A DNA stretch of 64,000 nt from Spartobacteria bacterium (GCA_003167555.1 PMSN01000021.1:1-64000), one strand, 5' to 3'; numbered from the stretch's first letter, positions 45,345 through 54,356 are shown. A program made the numbers and translations. The notes: generated by a model not told the origin, from the sequence alone.

Positions 45345-45369
45345 CGATTGAATCCCATGCGCGCTAATG

Positions 45370-45716
45370 AGATTTTAGGCGAAAGCAAGGCCTGCTGACA
45401 AGGAACAGGTAGGGACCGTAGTGGTATTGTTTTAGAACTGTACCATTGCGGTAGGTCCGCCGCGTTGAGTGCCGGAGGCACGACGGAAATAAAGCCCGGA
45501 GCGCAGCGTAGCTCCGGGTAGCAGCCCCATCCCAAAAATTCCAAACCCCGTGAGGGGTGACGGAAATGTTCGCGAAGAGGTGGGGCACTTCCCTGAATTT
45601 CCCGCCGTTCCGCCGCCCTTCCAGGGCTCCTGTCCTTTCGCATTTATCTACCCGGAGTTCCGCTGACGCTTCACTCCGGGCTTTAGTTGCGCCGCACCTG
45701 CGGTGCTTTCAATGAA
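45370..45716. repeat. Mosaic of short palindromic repeat modules
   Basis: About 350 bp of non-coding DNA between cstA and the methyltransferase, made of several short units. These are AAGCCCGGAGCGCAG-TAGCTCCGGGTA (45489-45521), ACCCCGTGAGGGGTGACGG (45546-45564), TTGAGTGCCGGAGGCACGAC (45465-45484) and a second CCCGGAGT...ACTCCGGGCTTT (45652-45684). Two minus-strand frames cross it, but their composition is that of the repeats. The region looks like an accumulation of inserted hairpins. Confidence 0.75.
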
Positions 45717-45764
45717 TGCGGACGGCACATCGCAACAAAAAAAACCGGGCGGTGTCCGTAGCTG

Positions 45765-45793
45765 TTGACAGTGCGCGAGAGCGCTATTACGAA
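45765..45793 (+). promoter_or_regulatory. Candidate promoter of the methyltransferase gene
   Basis: A perfect TTGACA (45765-45770) is followed after 17 bp by TACGAA (45788-45793), a poor -10 box. It is the only good -35 match in the roughly 100 bp before the gene. Confidence 0.3.
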
Positions 45794-45816
45794 GCCGCTT
45801 CGGGTCCAGCTCGGCT

Positions 45817-46560
45817 ATGCGGTTATCTTACAAACTTCGGAAAGTGTTCACGGGCGATGCCATCGCCAGTGCGCGGCACCACGTGAAGCAGTGGCTGATC
45901 GGGAGGGCGCCACTTCGTTTCGACGTGGCCAGAATCACGCAGACCATCGATCGCGAGAAGTTTCAAGAAATCTACGATCGCTACGGGATGGCCAATCCTG
46001 GTGACGAGTGGCCGAAATATCTCGAGATCGAGCCCTGGATGGAAATCAATTTGAAGCGCGTGCGCGATCTCGGCCTCGATCTCGGCGGCAAAAAACGCGT
46101 GCTCGATATCGGCTGCGGCACCGGCTACTTCCTCTACATCTGCCAATACCTCGGCCACGACGTTCTTGGGTTGGATTTGGATGAGGAGCCCGGCTTCGCC
46201 GAAATGGTGGACCTGCTCGGCGTGAAGCGAAAGATCTGGCGCATCGAAACGTTCGCGCCGCTGCCCGATCTCGGACCGAAATTCGACGTGATCGCGGCGC
46301 ACATGATTTGTTTCAACGGCCACAAGAGCGACAAGCTCTGGCAGATTCCCGAGTGGGAATTCTTCCTCGACGATCTGGCGCGGCATCTCGAACCGCGCGG
46401 GCAGATTTGCCTTGAGCTCAATCGCGAATACGACGGCTCGCTTTACACCGAGGAGCTGAAGGAATATTTCGAAGCGCGCGGCGCGGAGATCCACACGCAA
46501 CGCGTTCTCTTCAATCCATTGCGGCCCGCGCCTGCCGCAGTTGCGCCAGTTGCTCGCTGA
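45817..46560 (+). CDS. Class I SAM-dependent methyltransferase
   Basis: A 247-residue Rossmann methyltransferase: motif I KKRVLDIGCGTGYFLYICQY, the acidic end of strand 2 VLGLDLDEE, and motif post-I FDVIAAHMICFNGH. The substrate cannot be inferred. Resemblance to sugar or lipid methyltransferases is only general. The last 50 bp overlap the convergent valS gene. Confidence 0.85.
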   Translation: MRLSYKLRKVFTGDAIASARHHVKQWLIGRAPLRFDVARITQTIDREKFQEIYDRYGMANPGDEWPKYLEIEPWMEINLKRVRDLGLDLGGKKRVLDIGCGTGYFLYICQYLGHDVLGLDLDEEPGFAEMVDLLGVKRKIWRIETFAPLPDLGPKFDVIAAHMICFNGHKSDKLWQIPEWEFFLDDLARHLEPRGQICLELNREYDGSLYTEELKEYFEARGAEIHTQRVLFNPLRPAPAAVAPVAR

Positions 46561-49144
46561 AATCCGTCTTCCGCTGCCGGTGCTCCTGCACAACGGCCGC
46601 CGGCGCTCGCTCGACGAAGGACGCGTTCGAAAGTTTGGCTTCCACCACGCGCAACTCATTTTCGAGCCGCGCGATTTCCTTGTCGAGCCGTTCGCGCTCG
46701 GCCGCCTGGTCGCCGCCGGCGATCACCAGGTAAAGCTCGCCGAACGGCGTGAGCGCAACCGGCACACCCGGTTCCGGCTCATACTTCGGATCGAGCGCGA
46801 TCTCCTCGGCGTTCAGCAATCGCGAAATTGTCGGTAACTCGCGCTCGTCCGCCTCCGCAGCCGGCCGCAAAATGAAACGCGCCTTTTTATTCGATGGGAT
46901 CCGCGACGAGGCGCGCAGGTTCCGCCCGGCTTCAACGGTCTCGTAAACTCTCGCCGCTTTCGTCCTCGCTTCGCCAACATTTGGCGGCATCGAAAACTCT
47001 ACAGGCATGGGAGCAAACTCGATCGAGGTCAGTTTCATGCCGCCTTCCCCACTACCGAAACCAAACATTGACCAAAGCTCTTCTGTGATGTGGGGCATGA
47101 ACGGATGCAGCAAGCGGAGCACTCCCGACAAAACGAAATCCATCACCGCGAGCACCGATCTCTTGCGCGCGTCGTCGTCTCCAAAGATTTCCGTTTTGGC
47201 CGCTTCGATGAACCAATCGCAGTAGCCGCTCCAGAAAAAATCGTAGAGCCGCTGCGCCACTTCATTGAATTTGTATTCGCGATACGCAGTCTCGGTCGTT
47301 CCGAGCAGCTCGTTGAATCGCGCCAGGACTTCGAGCGAGTAAATCGAGAGCGCCTGGTCGTCGAAGCGCGGCGCTGCTTCGCTCGCTCCGTGCATCTGGC
47401 GAAAGCGCGCCGCGTTCCAAAGCTTCGTCGCGAAATTGCGGCCTTCCTCGATCTGCTTCTCATCAAAAGCGATGTCCTGCCCGCTCGGCGCGATCCGCAT
47501 CAAACCGAAGCGCAAACCGTCCGCGCCATATTTCGCGATCAAATCGAGCGGATCGGGCGAATTGCCCAGCGACTTCGACATCTTGCGCCCCTGCTTGTCG
47601 CGAATGAGACCCGTGAAAAAGACATCGCGAAAAGGAATGTTGTCTTCGAGGCGCTCGGATTTGCCCGGCTTGAATTCCAGTCCCGCGATAATCATGCGCG
47701 CGACCCAGAAGAAGATGATGTCCGGCGCCGTCACGAGCACGGCGGTGGGATAAAACTTCGCGCGCGTTTCCGCGTCCATCGTTTCGTAAGCCCAGAGCCA
47801 CGAGGAAAACCAGGTGTCCAGCGTGTCCGGATCTTGCTGCCAATCGGCGCCCGGCGCTTCGAGCTGCACGCGCGTTTCGTCGCCGCGATACCACGCCGGA
47901 ATGCGATGACCCCACCAGACCTGGCGGCTGATGCACCAATCCTGAATATTCTCGAGCCATTGCGCGTAAACCTTTTCCCAATGCACGGGGAAAAAACGAA
48001 TGAGGTGATCGCGCACCACGGCGAGCGCTTCCTTCGTTTTCGGATAGCGCAAAAACCATTGCTCGCTCAGGCGCGGCTCGATCGCGACTTCGCTTCGTTC
48101 GCTGAAGCCGACGTTGTTTTCGTATGGCTCGGTCTTCGAGAGCAGTCCCTTTTCTTGCAATAACTCCGCCGCTTTCTTTCGCGCCTCGAATCGATCGAGC
48201 CCATCCAGCTCCGGCGCCGCCGGACAATTTATTTTCCCGTCGGGATGAAGCACGTCGACGACCGGCAACTTGTGGCGTTGGCCAATTTCGAAATCGATCT
48301 TGTCATGAGCCGGCGTGACTTTCAGAACGCCGGTGCCGAACTTCGGATCGATCGCGTCATCGGCGATGATGGGCAGCGCCTCGCGCGCGAGCGGACGCCA
48401 CGCATGTTTGCCGACGAGATCGGCATATCGCTTGTCGCCCGGATGAACCGCGAGCCCCGTGTCGGCCATGATCGTTTCCGGCCGCGTCGTGGCGACTTCG
48501 AGAAAGCGGCCGGCTTCTTCCACAATTTCGTAGCGAACAAAATACAAGTTCCCCTTCTGCGGCCGCGAAATCACTTCCTCATCGGAAAGCGCAGTTTGCG
48601 CGGCGGGATCCCAATTGATCATCCGGCGTCCGCGATAGATCAGGTCTTTGCCATAGAGATCGACGAAAACATTTTGGACGGCGCGGACATAATCATCATC
48701 GAGGGTGTAGCGGAGGCGCGACCAATCGCAGGAACAACCGAGGCGTTTGAGCTGCTCGAGAATGATGCCGCCGTGTTTCTCCTGCCATTCGAGCACGCGG
48801 CGCAGAAATTCCTCGCGTCCGAGATCGCGGCGCGTCTTTTTCTCCGTTCGGCGCAGATGTTTTTCCACCGCTGTCTGGGTAGCCACCCCGGCATGGTCGG
48901 TGCCCGGCAACCAGAGGACCTCGTGCCCGAGCATCCGCGCGCGCCGCGCCAGGATATCCTGGATCGTGTTGTTCAAGACGTGGCCGAGCGTCAGAACCCC
49001 GGTGATATTCGGCGGCGGAATTACGATCGAATAAGCCGGCTTGAGCGAATGCGCGTCCGCCCGGAAACATCCGGCTTCTTCCCAGCGCGCGTACCACTTG
49101 GGCTCGACCGCGCTGGGATCGTAGGTCTTGGGCAACTCAGCCAT
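46511..49144 (-). CDS. valS: Valyl-tRNA synthetase
   Basis: An 877-residue class I synthetase. The HIGH-type motif is PPNITGVLTLGHVLNNTIQD and the KMSKS motif is GRKMSKSLGNSPDPLDL. The CP1 editing domain (TTRPETIMADTGLAVHP) is present, as are the anticodon-binding domain and the C-terminal coiled coil (RLDKEIARLENELRVVEAKL) that grips tRNA-Val. ATG 49144 (MAELPKTYDPSAVE) was chosen. A longer frame would translate the palindrome at 49184-49241. tRNA-Val itself is 5 kb away. Confidence 0.96.
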   Translation of the reverse strand: MAELPKTYDPSAVEPKWYARWEEAGCFRADAHSLKPAYSIVIPPPNITGVLTLGHVLNNTIQDILARRARMLGHEVLWLPGTDHAGVATQTAVEKHLRRTEKKTRRDLGREEFLRRVLEWQEKHGGIILEQLKRLGCSCDWSRLRYTLDDDYVRAVQNVFVDLYGKDLIYRGRRMINWDPAAQTALSDEEVISRPQKGNLYFVRYEIVEEAGRFLEVATTRPETIMADTGLAVHPGDKRYADLVGKHAWRPLAREALPIIADDAIDPKFGTGVLKVTPAHDKIDFEIGQRHKLPVVDVLHPDGKINCPAAPELDGLDRFEARKKAAELLQEKGLLSKTEPYENNVGFSERSEVAIEPRLSEQWFLRYPKTKEALAVVRDHLIRFFPVHWEKVYAQWLENIQDWCISRQVWWGHRIPAWYRGDETRVQLEAPGADWQQDPDTLDTWFSSWLWAYETMDAETRAKFYPTAVLVTAPDIIFFWVARMIIAGLEFKPGKSERLEDNIPFRDVFFTGLIRDKQGRKMSKSLGNSPDPLDLIAKYGADGLRFGLMRIAPSGQDIAFDEKQIEEGRNFATKLWNAARFRQMHGASEAAPRFDDQALSIYSLEVLARFNELLGTTETAYREYKFNEVAQRLYDFFWSGYCDWFIEAAKTEIFGDDDARKRSVLAVMDFVLSGVLRLLHPFMPHITEELWSMFGFGSGEGGMKLTSIEFAPMPVEFSMPPNVGEARTKAARVYETVEAGRNLRASSRIPSNKKARFILRPAAEADERELPTISRLLNAEEIALDPKYEPEPGVPVALTPFGELYLVIAGGDQAAERERLDKEIARLENELRVVEAKLSNASFVERAPAAVVQEHRQRKTDFSEQLAQLRQARAAMD

Positions 49145-49183
49145 GGAGAGAGAATGATGCGGGGGAGGTGCGGGAATGCAAAT

Positions 49184-49241
49184 GGCAGGGCGAGACTCCG
49201 TCGCGCCGGAAGCGGTCGGCTCGACAGAGTCTCGCCCTACC
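49184..49241. repeat. 58-bp palindromic repeat between divergent valS and amidase genes
   Basis: Left arm GGCAGGGCGAGACTCCGTCG and right arm CGACAGAGTCTCGCCCTACC, inverted with two mismatches. It lies in the shared promoter region of valS and the amidase gene. Confidence 0.8.
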
Positions 49242-49299
49242 AAGAAATCGTCCCCGCTTGATCAGAGCAGCGATTGCGATTACGAGCAGGAGCACCAGC

Positions 49300-50433
49300 A
49301 TGAGCACGCGAATGAAGAAGCATCGAAAGCGAATTCTGCCTTTCGCTCTCGTGCTCGCGTTGATCGGCTCGATCGCGTGGGCAAGCGACTGGACTGTGCT
49401 CCGGCCGCAAAACCGGCCATACGTGACCTTCGCAAACGTCGCGCAATTCTACCAATTTCCCGATTACACCCGCGTGAGCCGGACCGTTTCGCTCCGGAGC
49501 GATCGGCGCGTGATTCGCGCGCAGGCGGGGACGAGCGAGCTCTCGATCAACGGCGTGCGTTTCTTCACCCATTTCCCGCTCTTGAATAGCGGGAACGAAG
49601 ATCTGATCTCGGTGATGGACGTGAGCAAGATCATCGAGCCGGTCCTGCGGCCAAGTCGGATTCAGAAATCTGGAAAAGTAGAAACCGTCGTGCTCGATCC
49701 CGGTCACGGCGGGACGGACCAAGGCGCTTCCAGTAGTTGGGGGACCGAGAAATCTTTCGCGCTCGATGTCGCGCTCGCCGCCCGCGCGCAATTGATCCGC
49801 GCCGGCTACCGGGTGGAAATGACGCGCGCGACCGACGTGGCTGTTTCGCTCGAGGACCGGGTCAATTTCGCCAATCGTTTTCCGAACGCCGTTTTCGTCA
49901 GCATTCATTTCAATTCGTCCTCGGGCGGCTCGGGCGTGGAAAGTTACGCGCTCGCGCCGGAGGGTGTGATCTCGAACGCCTCGAGCGAACATCACGTCTC
50001 GGGCGCTGACACCGCACGGCACGCCGGGAACGCGCAGGACGAACAGAACATCGCGCTGACCGCTTCGATTCACGCTTCGGTTTTGACGCGGCTCGCGGCT
50101 TTCGATCGCGGGGTGCGTCACGCGCGCTTTCACGTTTTGCGCGACATCAAAATCCCGGCGGTCCTGCTGGAAGCGGGATTCATCAGCGACTCGTCGGAAG
50201 GACAACGCATCGCGACGAGCCATTATCGCCAGCAGCTCGGCGTGGCCATCGCCCAGGGCATTCAGAATTACAACGCCGCCGTGAATTATCGCTCGGGCGG
50301 CGCCGACTTCGCGGTGGCCAAAGCAAACTTGCCGCCGCACACGCGTTCGATCAGCGAACCGCTCGGCGCCGAGAATCCTGTCGAAACGCCGTATCACCAT
50401 CCACCCTCGATCTCCATCAATGGCGGTGATTAA
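49300..50433 (+). CDS. N-acetylmuramoyl-L-alanine amidase (Amidase_3)
   Basis: 377 residues: a signal or anchor segment (RILPFALVLALIGSIAWA), an N-terminal beta domain, and a zinc amidase core with VVLDPGHGGTDQGASSSWGT, the Glu in EKSFALDVAL, the His in VFVSIHFNSS and the catalytic Glu in VLLEAGFISD. It cleaves septal peptidoglycan in the periplasm. The C-terminal 45 residues are a low-complexity tail. ATG at 49300 (or 49312) was chosen, since upstream codons fall in a repeat. It overlaps murI by 14 bp. Confidence 0.9.
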   Translation: MSTRMKKHRKRILPFALVLALIGSIAWASDWTVLRPQNRPYVTFANVAQFYQFPDYTRVSRTVSLRSDRRVIRAQAGTSELSINGVRFFTHFPLLNSGNEDLISVMDVSKIIEPVLRPSRIQKSGKVETVVLDPGHGGTDQGASSSWGTEKSFALDVALAARAQLIRAGYRVEMTRATDVAVSLEDRVNFANRFPNAVFVSIHFNSSSGGSGVESYALAPEGVISNASSEHHVSGADTARHAGNAQDEQNIALTASIHASVLTRLAAFDRGVRHARFHVLRDIKIPAVLLEAGFISDSSEGQRIATSHYRQQLGVAIAQGIQNYNAAVNYRSGGADFAVAKANLPPHTRSISEPLGAENPVETPYHHPPSISINGGD

Positions 50434-51253
50434 CCAAGACGCGCACGGCGGCGCCGCCGAACAATCCCGGCCGATCGGTGTGTTCGACTCCGGCATCGGC
50501 GGTCTCACCGTGGTGAGCGCGCTCCGGACTTTGTTGCCTAACGAGTCCATCTTTTATCTCGGCGACACCGCCCGCGTCCCTTACGGGGGGAAAAGCGCGG
50601 CGACGGTGCAGCGTTACAGCCTCGAAATCGCCGCGATGCTTCTGAGCGAGAACGCGAAGACCGTCGTCGTCGCCTGCAATACCGCTTCGGCTGTCGCGCT
50701 CTCTCAGCTCACCGCCACTCTGCCCGTCACTGTGACCGGAGTGATTCAGCCGGGCGCTCAAGCCGCCATCGCCGTAACGCGCAACGGCCACGTGGGCGTC
50801 ATCGGCACCCGCGCGACGATCAACAGCGGCGCTTACGAACGCGCGCTCCGCTCGCTCGATCCGAAGGTGCGGGTGAGCGCACGCGCCTGTCCGCTTCTTG
50901 TCCCGCTCATCGAAGAAGGTTGGCTTCAAACCGCCATCACCGACGAAATCATCATGCAATACGTCTCCCCGCTCGTGAATGACGGGATCGACACGCTCGT
51001 GCTCGGCTGCACCCATTACCCACTCTTGCGCGAAGCCATGGCGCGGCTGCTCGGCGATCGCATCACGCTGGTCGATTCGGCCCAGAATTGCGCGAACGCC
51101 GTGCGCGAACTTTTGCTTCGCGAAAATCTCTGCGCTGCCGGGCCGGACGCCGGCCGATTGCAGGTCGCGTTGACCGATCAGCCCGACAATTTCCTGCGCG
51201 TCGCGCGAGAAGCATTGCAGCTCGACGTCGGCGACGTGCAGGTGCGCGAGTGA
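50420..51253 (+). CDS. murI: Glutamate racemase
   Basis: 277 residues. It makes D-glutamate for peptidoglycan. The two catalytic Cys lie in VVACNTASAVAL and LVLGCTHYPLL. The N-terminal IGVFDSGIGGLTVVSALRTL and YLGDTARVPYGGKS are diagnostic. It is co-transcribed with the cell-wall amidase, whose end it overlaps. Confidence 0.96.
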   Translation: MAVINQDAHGGAAEQSRPIGVFDSGIGGLTVVSALRTLLPNESIFYLGDTARVPYGGKSAATVQRYSLEIAAMLLSENAKTVVVACNTASAVALSQLTATLPVTVTGVIQPGAQAAIAVTRNGHVGVIGTRATINSGAYERALRSLDPKVRVSARACPLLVPLIEEGWLQTAITDEIIMQYVSPLVNDGIDTLVLGCTHYPLLREAMARLLGDRITLVDSAQNCANAVRELLLRENLCAAGPDAGRLQVALTDQPDNFLRVAREALQLDVGDVQVRE

Positions 51254-51274
51254 CTGCTCATCTCAAGGCGACCT

Positions 51275-51365
51275 AGGTGGATCGGGCGCTCCGCCGCGCG
51301 ATTCCATTAATCCCAGCTGCGCCGCCACTTCTTAACATCGTGCGACGGAGCGCACGATCCACCTA
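51275..51365. repeat. 91-bp palindromic repeat with GGTGGATCG arms, second copy
   Basis: Arms AGGTGGATCGGGCGCTCCGC (to 51302) and its complement, ending GCACGATCCACCTA, around a 34-bp centre. It has the same arms and length as 23609-23699. Read on the minus strand, its first TAG is the stop codon of the mmcQ gene. Confidence 0.87.
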
Positions 51366-51710
51366 CCGATGTGGCCGCCGACTCTTCGGCAGGCTCTGCA
51401 CGACGAGATCGTAGGAATGATCGATCATTTTCTTGATCTCTCGCTCGGGAATAACGCCATCAAGCTCGATCGTGTTCCAGTGCTTCTTGTTCATGTGATA
51501 ACCCGGCTGCACTTGTTCGTAGCGATCGCGCAGCTCGAGCGCGCGATCCGGATCGCATTTCAAATTCACCCGCGGCGGCACTTCGTCGAGGGCCGCCAGG
51601 GCGAACATTTTGCCCTCGACCTTGAAGACGATGTTGTCGGGGCCAAAAGGCGTTCCCTCCGTCGCCGCGGATTTTTTTAGACAGTACTCCCGAAAACTTT
51701 CGATGTTCAT
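51363..51710 (-). CDS. MmcQ/YjbR-family protein
   Basis: 115 residues with the MmcQ/YjbR fold: MNIESFREYCLKKSAATEGT, then PFGPDNIVFKVEGKMFAL, and VNLKCDPDRALELRDRYEQV, PGYHMNKKHWNTIELDG. The family is described as DNA-binding-like, and its function is unproven. It ends in a TAG that belongs to the adjacent palindrome. It overlaps the DUF5519 stop (ATGA). Confidence 0.87.
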   Translation of the reverse strand: MNIESFREYCLKKSAATEGTPFGPDNIVFKVEGKMFALAALDEVPPRVNLKCDPDRALELRDRYEQVQPGYHMNKKHWNTIELDGVIPEREIKKMIDHSYDLVVQSLPKSRRPHR

Positions 51711-52144
51711 TCGGCGTGCTCGCGATAAGCGCACGCAATTTGAATCAGCTCGAGCGCGTGCTCAACATCGCCCGTTTCCTCGACGAAAAAGCTAATCCAG
51801 CCAGAGCGCGGGAAGACATGATGAACTGTGGCACACCCAAGTCGCACCAGCCGATCGCGATTTGCGCGCCCGACAAAACAATCGAGCAGCCCGTTCCCAT
51901 GAATATGACTCAGCTCTTTCCCGCCAAGAAAAAAACCGATTCCGCCAAAACGATGAATTCCGAGTGTTACTCCGGGAAGCCGCTGCGCAACCTTTTCGAT
52001 AGAGCTGATCGCGCGCAAGCGGCCTCGATGCAGCAATGCCGTCGAAAGAAGCAGCGCCGCATCAAATAGCTGCGGCGCGCCCGGCACCCTCGCGAGCCAG
52101 CGCAAGTTTCGAACGACGAAAGTAAAAATCACAAGGAGCGTCAT
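51707..52144 (-). CDS. DUF5519 (luciferase-like) family protein
   Basis: A 145-residue protein of the DUF5519 group. The segment ELSHIHGNGLLDCFVGRANR, then LVRLGCATVHHVFPRSGWIS matches that family's His-rich core. Function is unknown. It overlaps glyS upstream and mmcQ downstream by 4 bp each, so the three genes form one transcript. Confidence 0.72.
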   Translation of the reverse strand: MTLLVIFTFVVRNLRWLARVPGAPQLFDAALLLSTALLHRGRLRAISSIEKVAQRLPGVTLGIHRFGGIGFFLGGKELSHIHGNGLLDCFVGRANRDRLVRLGCATVHHVFPRSGWISFFVEETGDVEHALELIQIACAYREHAE

Positions 52145-53514
52145 TGCACCAACGGCAGCAGTACACTCAGCAGCTCACTGATCTTCACCCGCTCCTGCTT
52201 CATCGAATCGCGATGCCGCAGCGTGACCGTATCGAGCAACGTCGCGTCCTTTTCGCCGAGCGTCTCGAAATCGACCGTGATGCCGAACGGCGTCCCCGCT
52301 TCGTCCTGGCGGCGATACCGCCGGCCGATCGCGCCGGTCTCATCGTAGAACACATTCATGTGGGTACGCAGCGCCGCCTGAATCTCGCGCGCTTTCGCCA
52401 CGAGTTGTTCGTTGTTTTTCAGGAGTGGAAAAATGCCCACTTTGACCGGCGCCATCCGCGAATGGAAACGCATGACGATTCGCGTTTCGCTCTTTCCCTT
52501 CTCGTCCGTGACCGTCTCTTCATCGTACGCGTTGCACAGGAGCGCGAGAACCGTGCGATCCACGCCGGCACTCGGCTCGACTACGTGCGGGATGAAACGT
52601 TGCTTCGTTTCCTCATCGAAATAATCGAGCGGCTTCCCGCTCGCCTCCTGGTGCTGCTTCAGATCGTAATCAGTCCGATACGCCACGCCTTCCAGTTCCT
52701 GCCTGCCAAACGGAAACTCGTATTCGATGTCATACGTTCCCTTCGAATAGAAGGCGCGATCCGCGTCCGGCACCGTCAGCACGTGCAGCTTGTCGCGCGG
52801 GATGCCGATGTTCTCGTAAAATTTGATTCGCTCTTCCTTCCAGTATTCGAGTAGTTCCATCCCCTGCTCCGGCCGGCAAAAATATTCCAGCTCCATCTGC
52901 TCGAACTCACGTGAGCGAAAGATGTAATTGCGCGGATTGATCTCGTTCCGGAACGCCTTCCCGATTTGCGCAATGCCGAACGGCAATTTTTTTCGCGCCG
53001 TATCCAGCACATTCTTGAACTGCACGAAAATCGACTGGGCCGTTTCCGGCCGGAGATACGTCACGCTGTTCTCGTCTTCCGTCGCGCCGATGAACGTCTT
53101 GAACATCAGGTTGAACGCGCGCGGTTCGGTCAGGTCCTTCCCCCCGCAGTTCGGGCATTGCCTGACGCCGTTCTTCTCCGTCAGCTGGTCCACTCGCAGC
53201 CGCGTCTTGCACGTCCGGCAATCTATCATCGGATCGCTAAAGGTCTCCTCGTGGCCGCTCGCCTTCCAGACCGCGCGATTCATGAGGATGGCGCCATCCA
53301 TTCCGACAACGTCGTCGCGCTCGCGCACCATGACGCGCCACCAGTAGTCCTTCAGGTTGCGCTTCAGCTCGACGCCAAGCGGACCGTAATCCCAGCAGCC
53401 GTTCAGGCCGCCGTAGATTTCGCTCGATTGGAAAATGAATCCCCGCCGCTTGCACAAGCTGACGATCTTCTCCATCCGCTGCGGATCGGTTTTTTCGCTC
53501 ATGAAGATGGACAA
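52141..53514 (-). CDS. glyS: Glycyl-tRNA synthetase (homodimeric type)
   Basis: A class II synthetase of 457 residues of the alpha2 type. It has SSEIYGGLNGCWDYGPLGVE, the Zn-like Cys cluster CRTCKTRLR and CPNCGG, motif 2 FRNEINPRNYIFRSREFEQM, and motif 3 VVEPSAGVDRTVLAL, with the anticodon-binding domain at the C terminus. A start four codons later (53502) is equally good. Confidence 0.96.
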   Translation of the reverse strand: MSIFMSEKTDPQRMEKIVSLCKRRGFIFQSSEIYGGLNGCWDYGPLGVELKRNLKDYWWRVMVRERDDVVGMDGAILMNRAVWKASGHEETFSDPMIDCRTCKTRLRVDQLTEKNGVRQCPNCGGKDLTEPRAFNLMFKTFIGATEDENSVTYLRPETAQSIFVQFKNVLDTARKKLPFGIAQIGKAFRNEINPRNYIFRSREFEQMELEYFCRPEQGMELLEYWKEERIKFYENIGIPRDKLHVLTVPDADRAFYSKGTYDIEYEFPFGRQELEGVAYRTDYDLKQHQEASGKPLDYFDEETKQRFIPHVVEPSAGVDRTVLALLCNAYDEETVTDEKGKSETRIVMRFHSRMAPVKVGIFPLLKNNEQLVAKAREIQAALRTHMNVFYDETGAIGRRYRRQDEAGTPFGITVDFETLGEKDATLLDTVTLRHRDSMKQERVKISELLSVLLPLVQ

Positions 53515-53515
53515 C

Positions 53516-53586
53516 CGCGGGTTACGCGGATGGCACGGATGAAGAGAGGTAAAATTCGAGATTCAAAATCATCCGCGTTATCCGCG
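53516..53586. repeat. Short inverted repeat upstream of glyS
   Basis: CGCGGGTTACGCGGATG (53516-53532) and CATCCGCGTTATCCGCG (53570-53586) are inverted with two mismatches across a 37-bp centre. It lies in the only gap between glyS and the OsmC gene. Confidence 0.6.
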
Positions 53587-53591
53587 ATAAA

Positions 53592-54038
53592 TTATTTCTC
53601 GACCGTGACCTTGGTCTTGACCGAGTTCGCGATGAAACATTCGGTGTGCGCGAAGTGGTGCATCTCGTCGAGCTCCTGCTCGGTCGGTTGTGTCTCGCCG
53701 GAGAACGTGATCTTCGGATGCAATTCTACGCGGGTGATCGCCAGCTTGCCGTTCTCGTTTTTCTCCATGTGGCCCACCGCTTCGTCGGTGTATTCATCCA
53801 TCACGAACTTCTTTTTGCAGGCGACCGCGAGGAACGTGAGCATGTGACAGCTCGAGAGCGAAGCGACGAACGCTTCCTCCGGATCGACGTTCGCCGGATT
53901 CCCGAGATAAGCCGGCGCGGCCGAGGCTTCCATCTCGTGGCCGCCGTCGAATTTCCAGGTGTGATCGCGCGAATACTTCTGATATTCGAACGGCTTATCG
54001 CCGCGTTGCCAGCTGAGCGTAACTTTGTGTTCGGACAT
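53592..54038 (-). CDS. OsmC-family protein
   Basis: A 148-residue OsmC/Ohr-like protein. The first redox Cys is in ASLSSCHMLTFLAVA and the second in HHFAHTECFIANSV. The family reduces organic hydroperoxides with two Cys. It is monocistronic. Confidence 0.9.
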   Translation of the reverse strand: MSEHKVTLSWQRGDKPFEYQKYSRDHTWKFDGGHEMEASAAPAYLGNPANVDPEEAFVASLSSCHMLTFLAVACKKKFVMDEYTDEAVGHMEKNENGKLAITRVELHPKITFSGETQPTEQELDEMHHFAHTECFIANSVKTKVTVEK

Positions 54039-54063
54039 GTCCTTCTAATAGAATGCGCTGCCG

Positions 54064-54118
54064 TGTAGGGCAAGCGCTCCGCTTGCCGAGGGTGGGCGGG
54101 CGGCGCGCCCGCCCTACA
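54064..54118. repeat. Palindromic repeat with TGTAGGGC...GCCCTACA ends
   Basis: TGTAGGGCAAGCGCTCCGCT-TGCC, then a short gap and GGGCGGGCGGCGCGCCCGCC-CTACA. Each half folds on itself, and the two ends are inverted. It lies between the OsmC gene and tRNA-Val. Confidence 0.7.
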
Positions 54119-54126
54119 ATCGCTTG

Positions 54127-54161
54127 ACTCGTCACTCGTCACTCGTCACTTATCACTTCCC
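54127..54161. repeat. Heptamer tandem repeat (ACTCGTC) before tRNA-Val
   Basis: Three perfect ACTCGTC copies, then the degenerate ACTTATC and ACTTCCC. It ends 5 bp before the tRNA. It has the same unit length as the array in der but a different sequence. Confidence 0.75.
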
Positions 54162-54166
54162 CACCC

Positions 54167-54241
54167 GCGCGATTAGCTCAGTGGTAGAGCGCTTGCTTCA
54201 CACGCAAGAAGTCGCTGGTTCGAACCCAGCATCGCGCACCA
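54167..54241 (+). tRNA. tRNA-Val (anticodon CAC)
   Basis: The acceptor stem GCGCGAT/ATCGCGC is followed by A and an encoded CCA. The anticodon stem-loop CTTGC-TTCACAC-GCAAG gives CAC (codon GUG). The T-loop GGTTCGAACC is perfect. Length is 75 nt. Confidence 0.97.
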
Positions 54242-54356
54242 TCAATCACGCGATAACGAGGCTTTCATCGAGCTGCGGCTCCATTGAAACTCGGTCGGCT
54301 CCCGCCTCCATCGGCCGCCGCTCGCGGCATGCGCGAAGCGTGCTTACACTGGAGCG

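Noticed and set aside
45341-45643. Two minus-strand frames (100 and 74 codons) between cstA and the methyltransferase
   Set aside because: They translate the palindromic repeat mosaic. I see no RBS and no natural protein composition.
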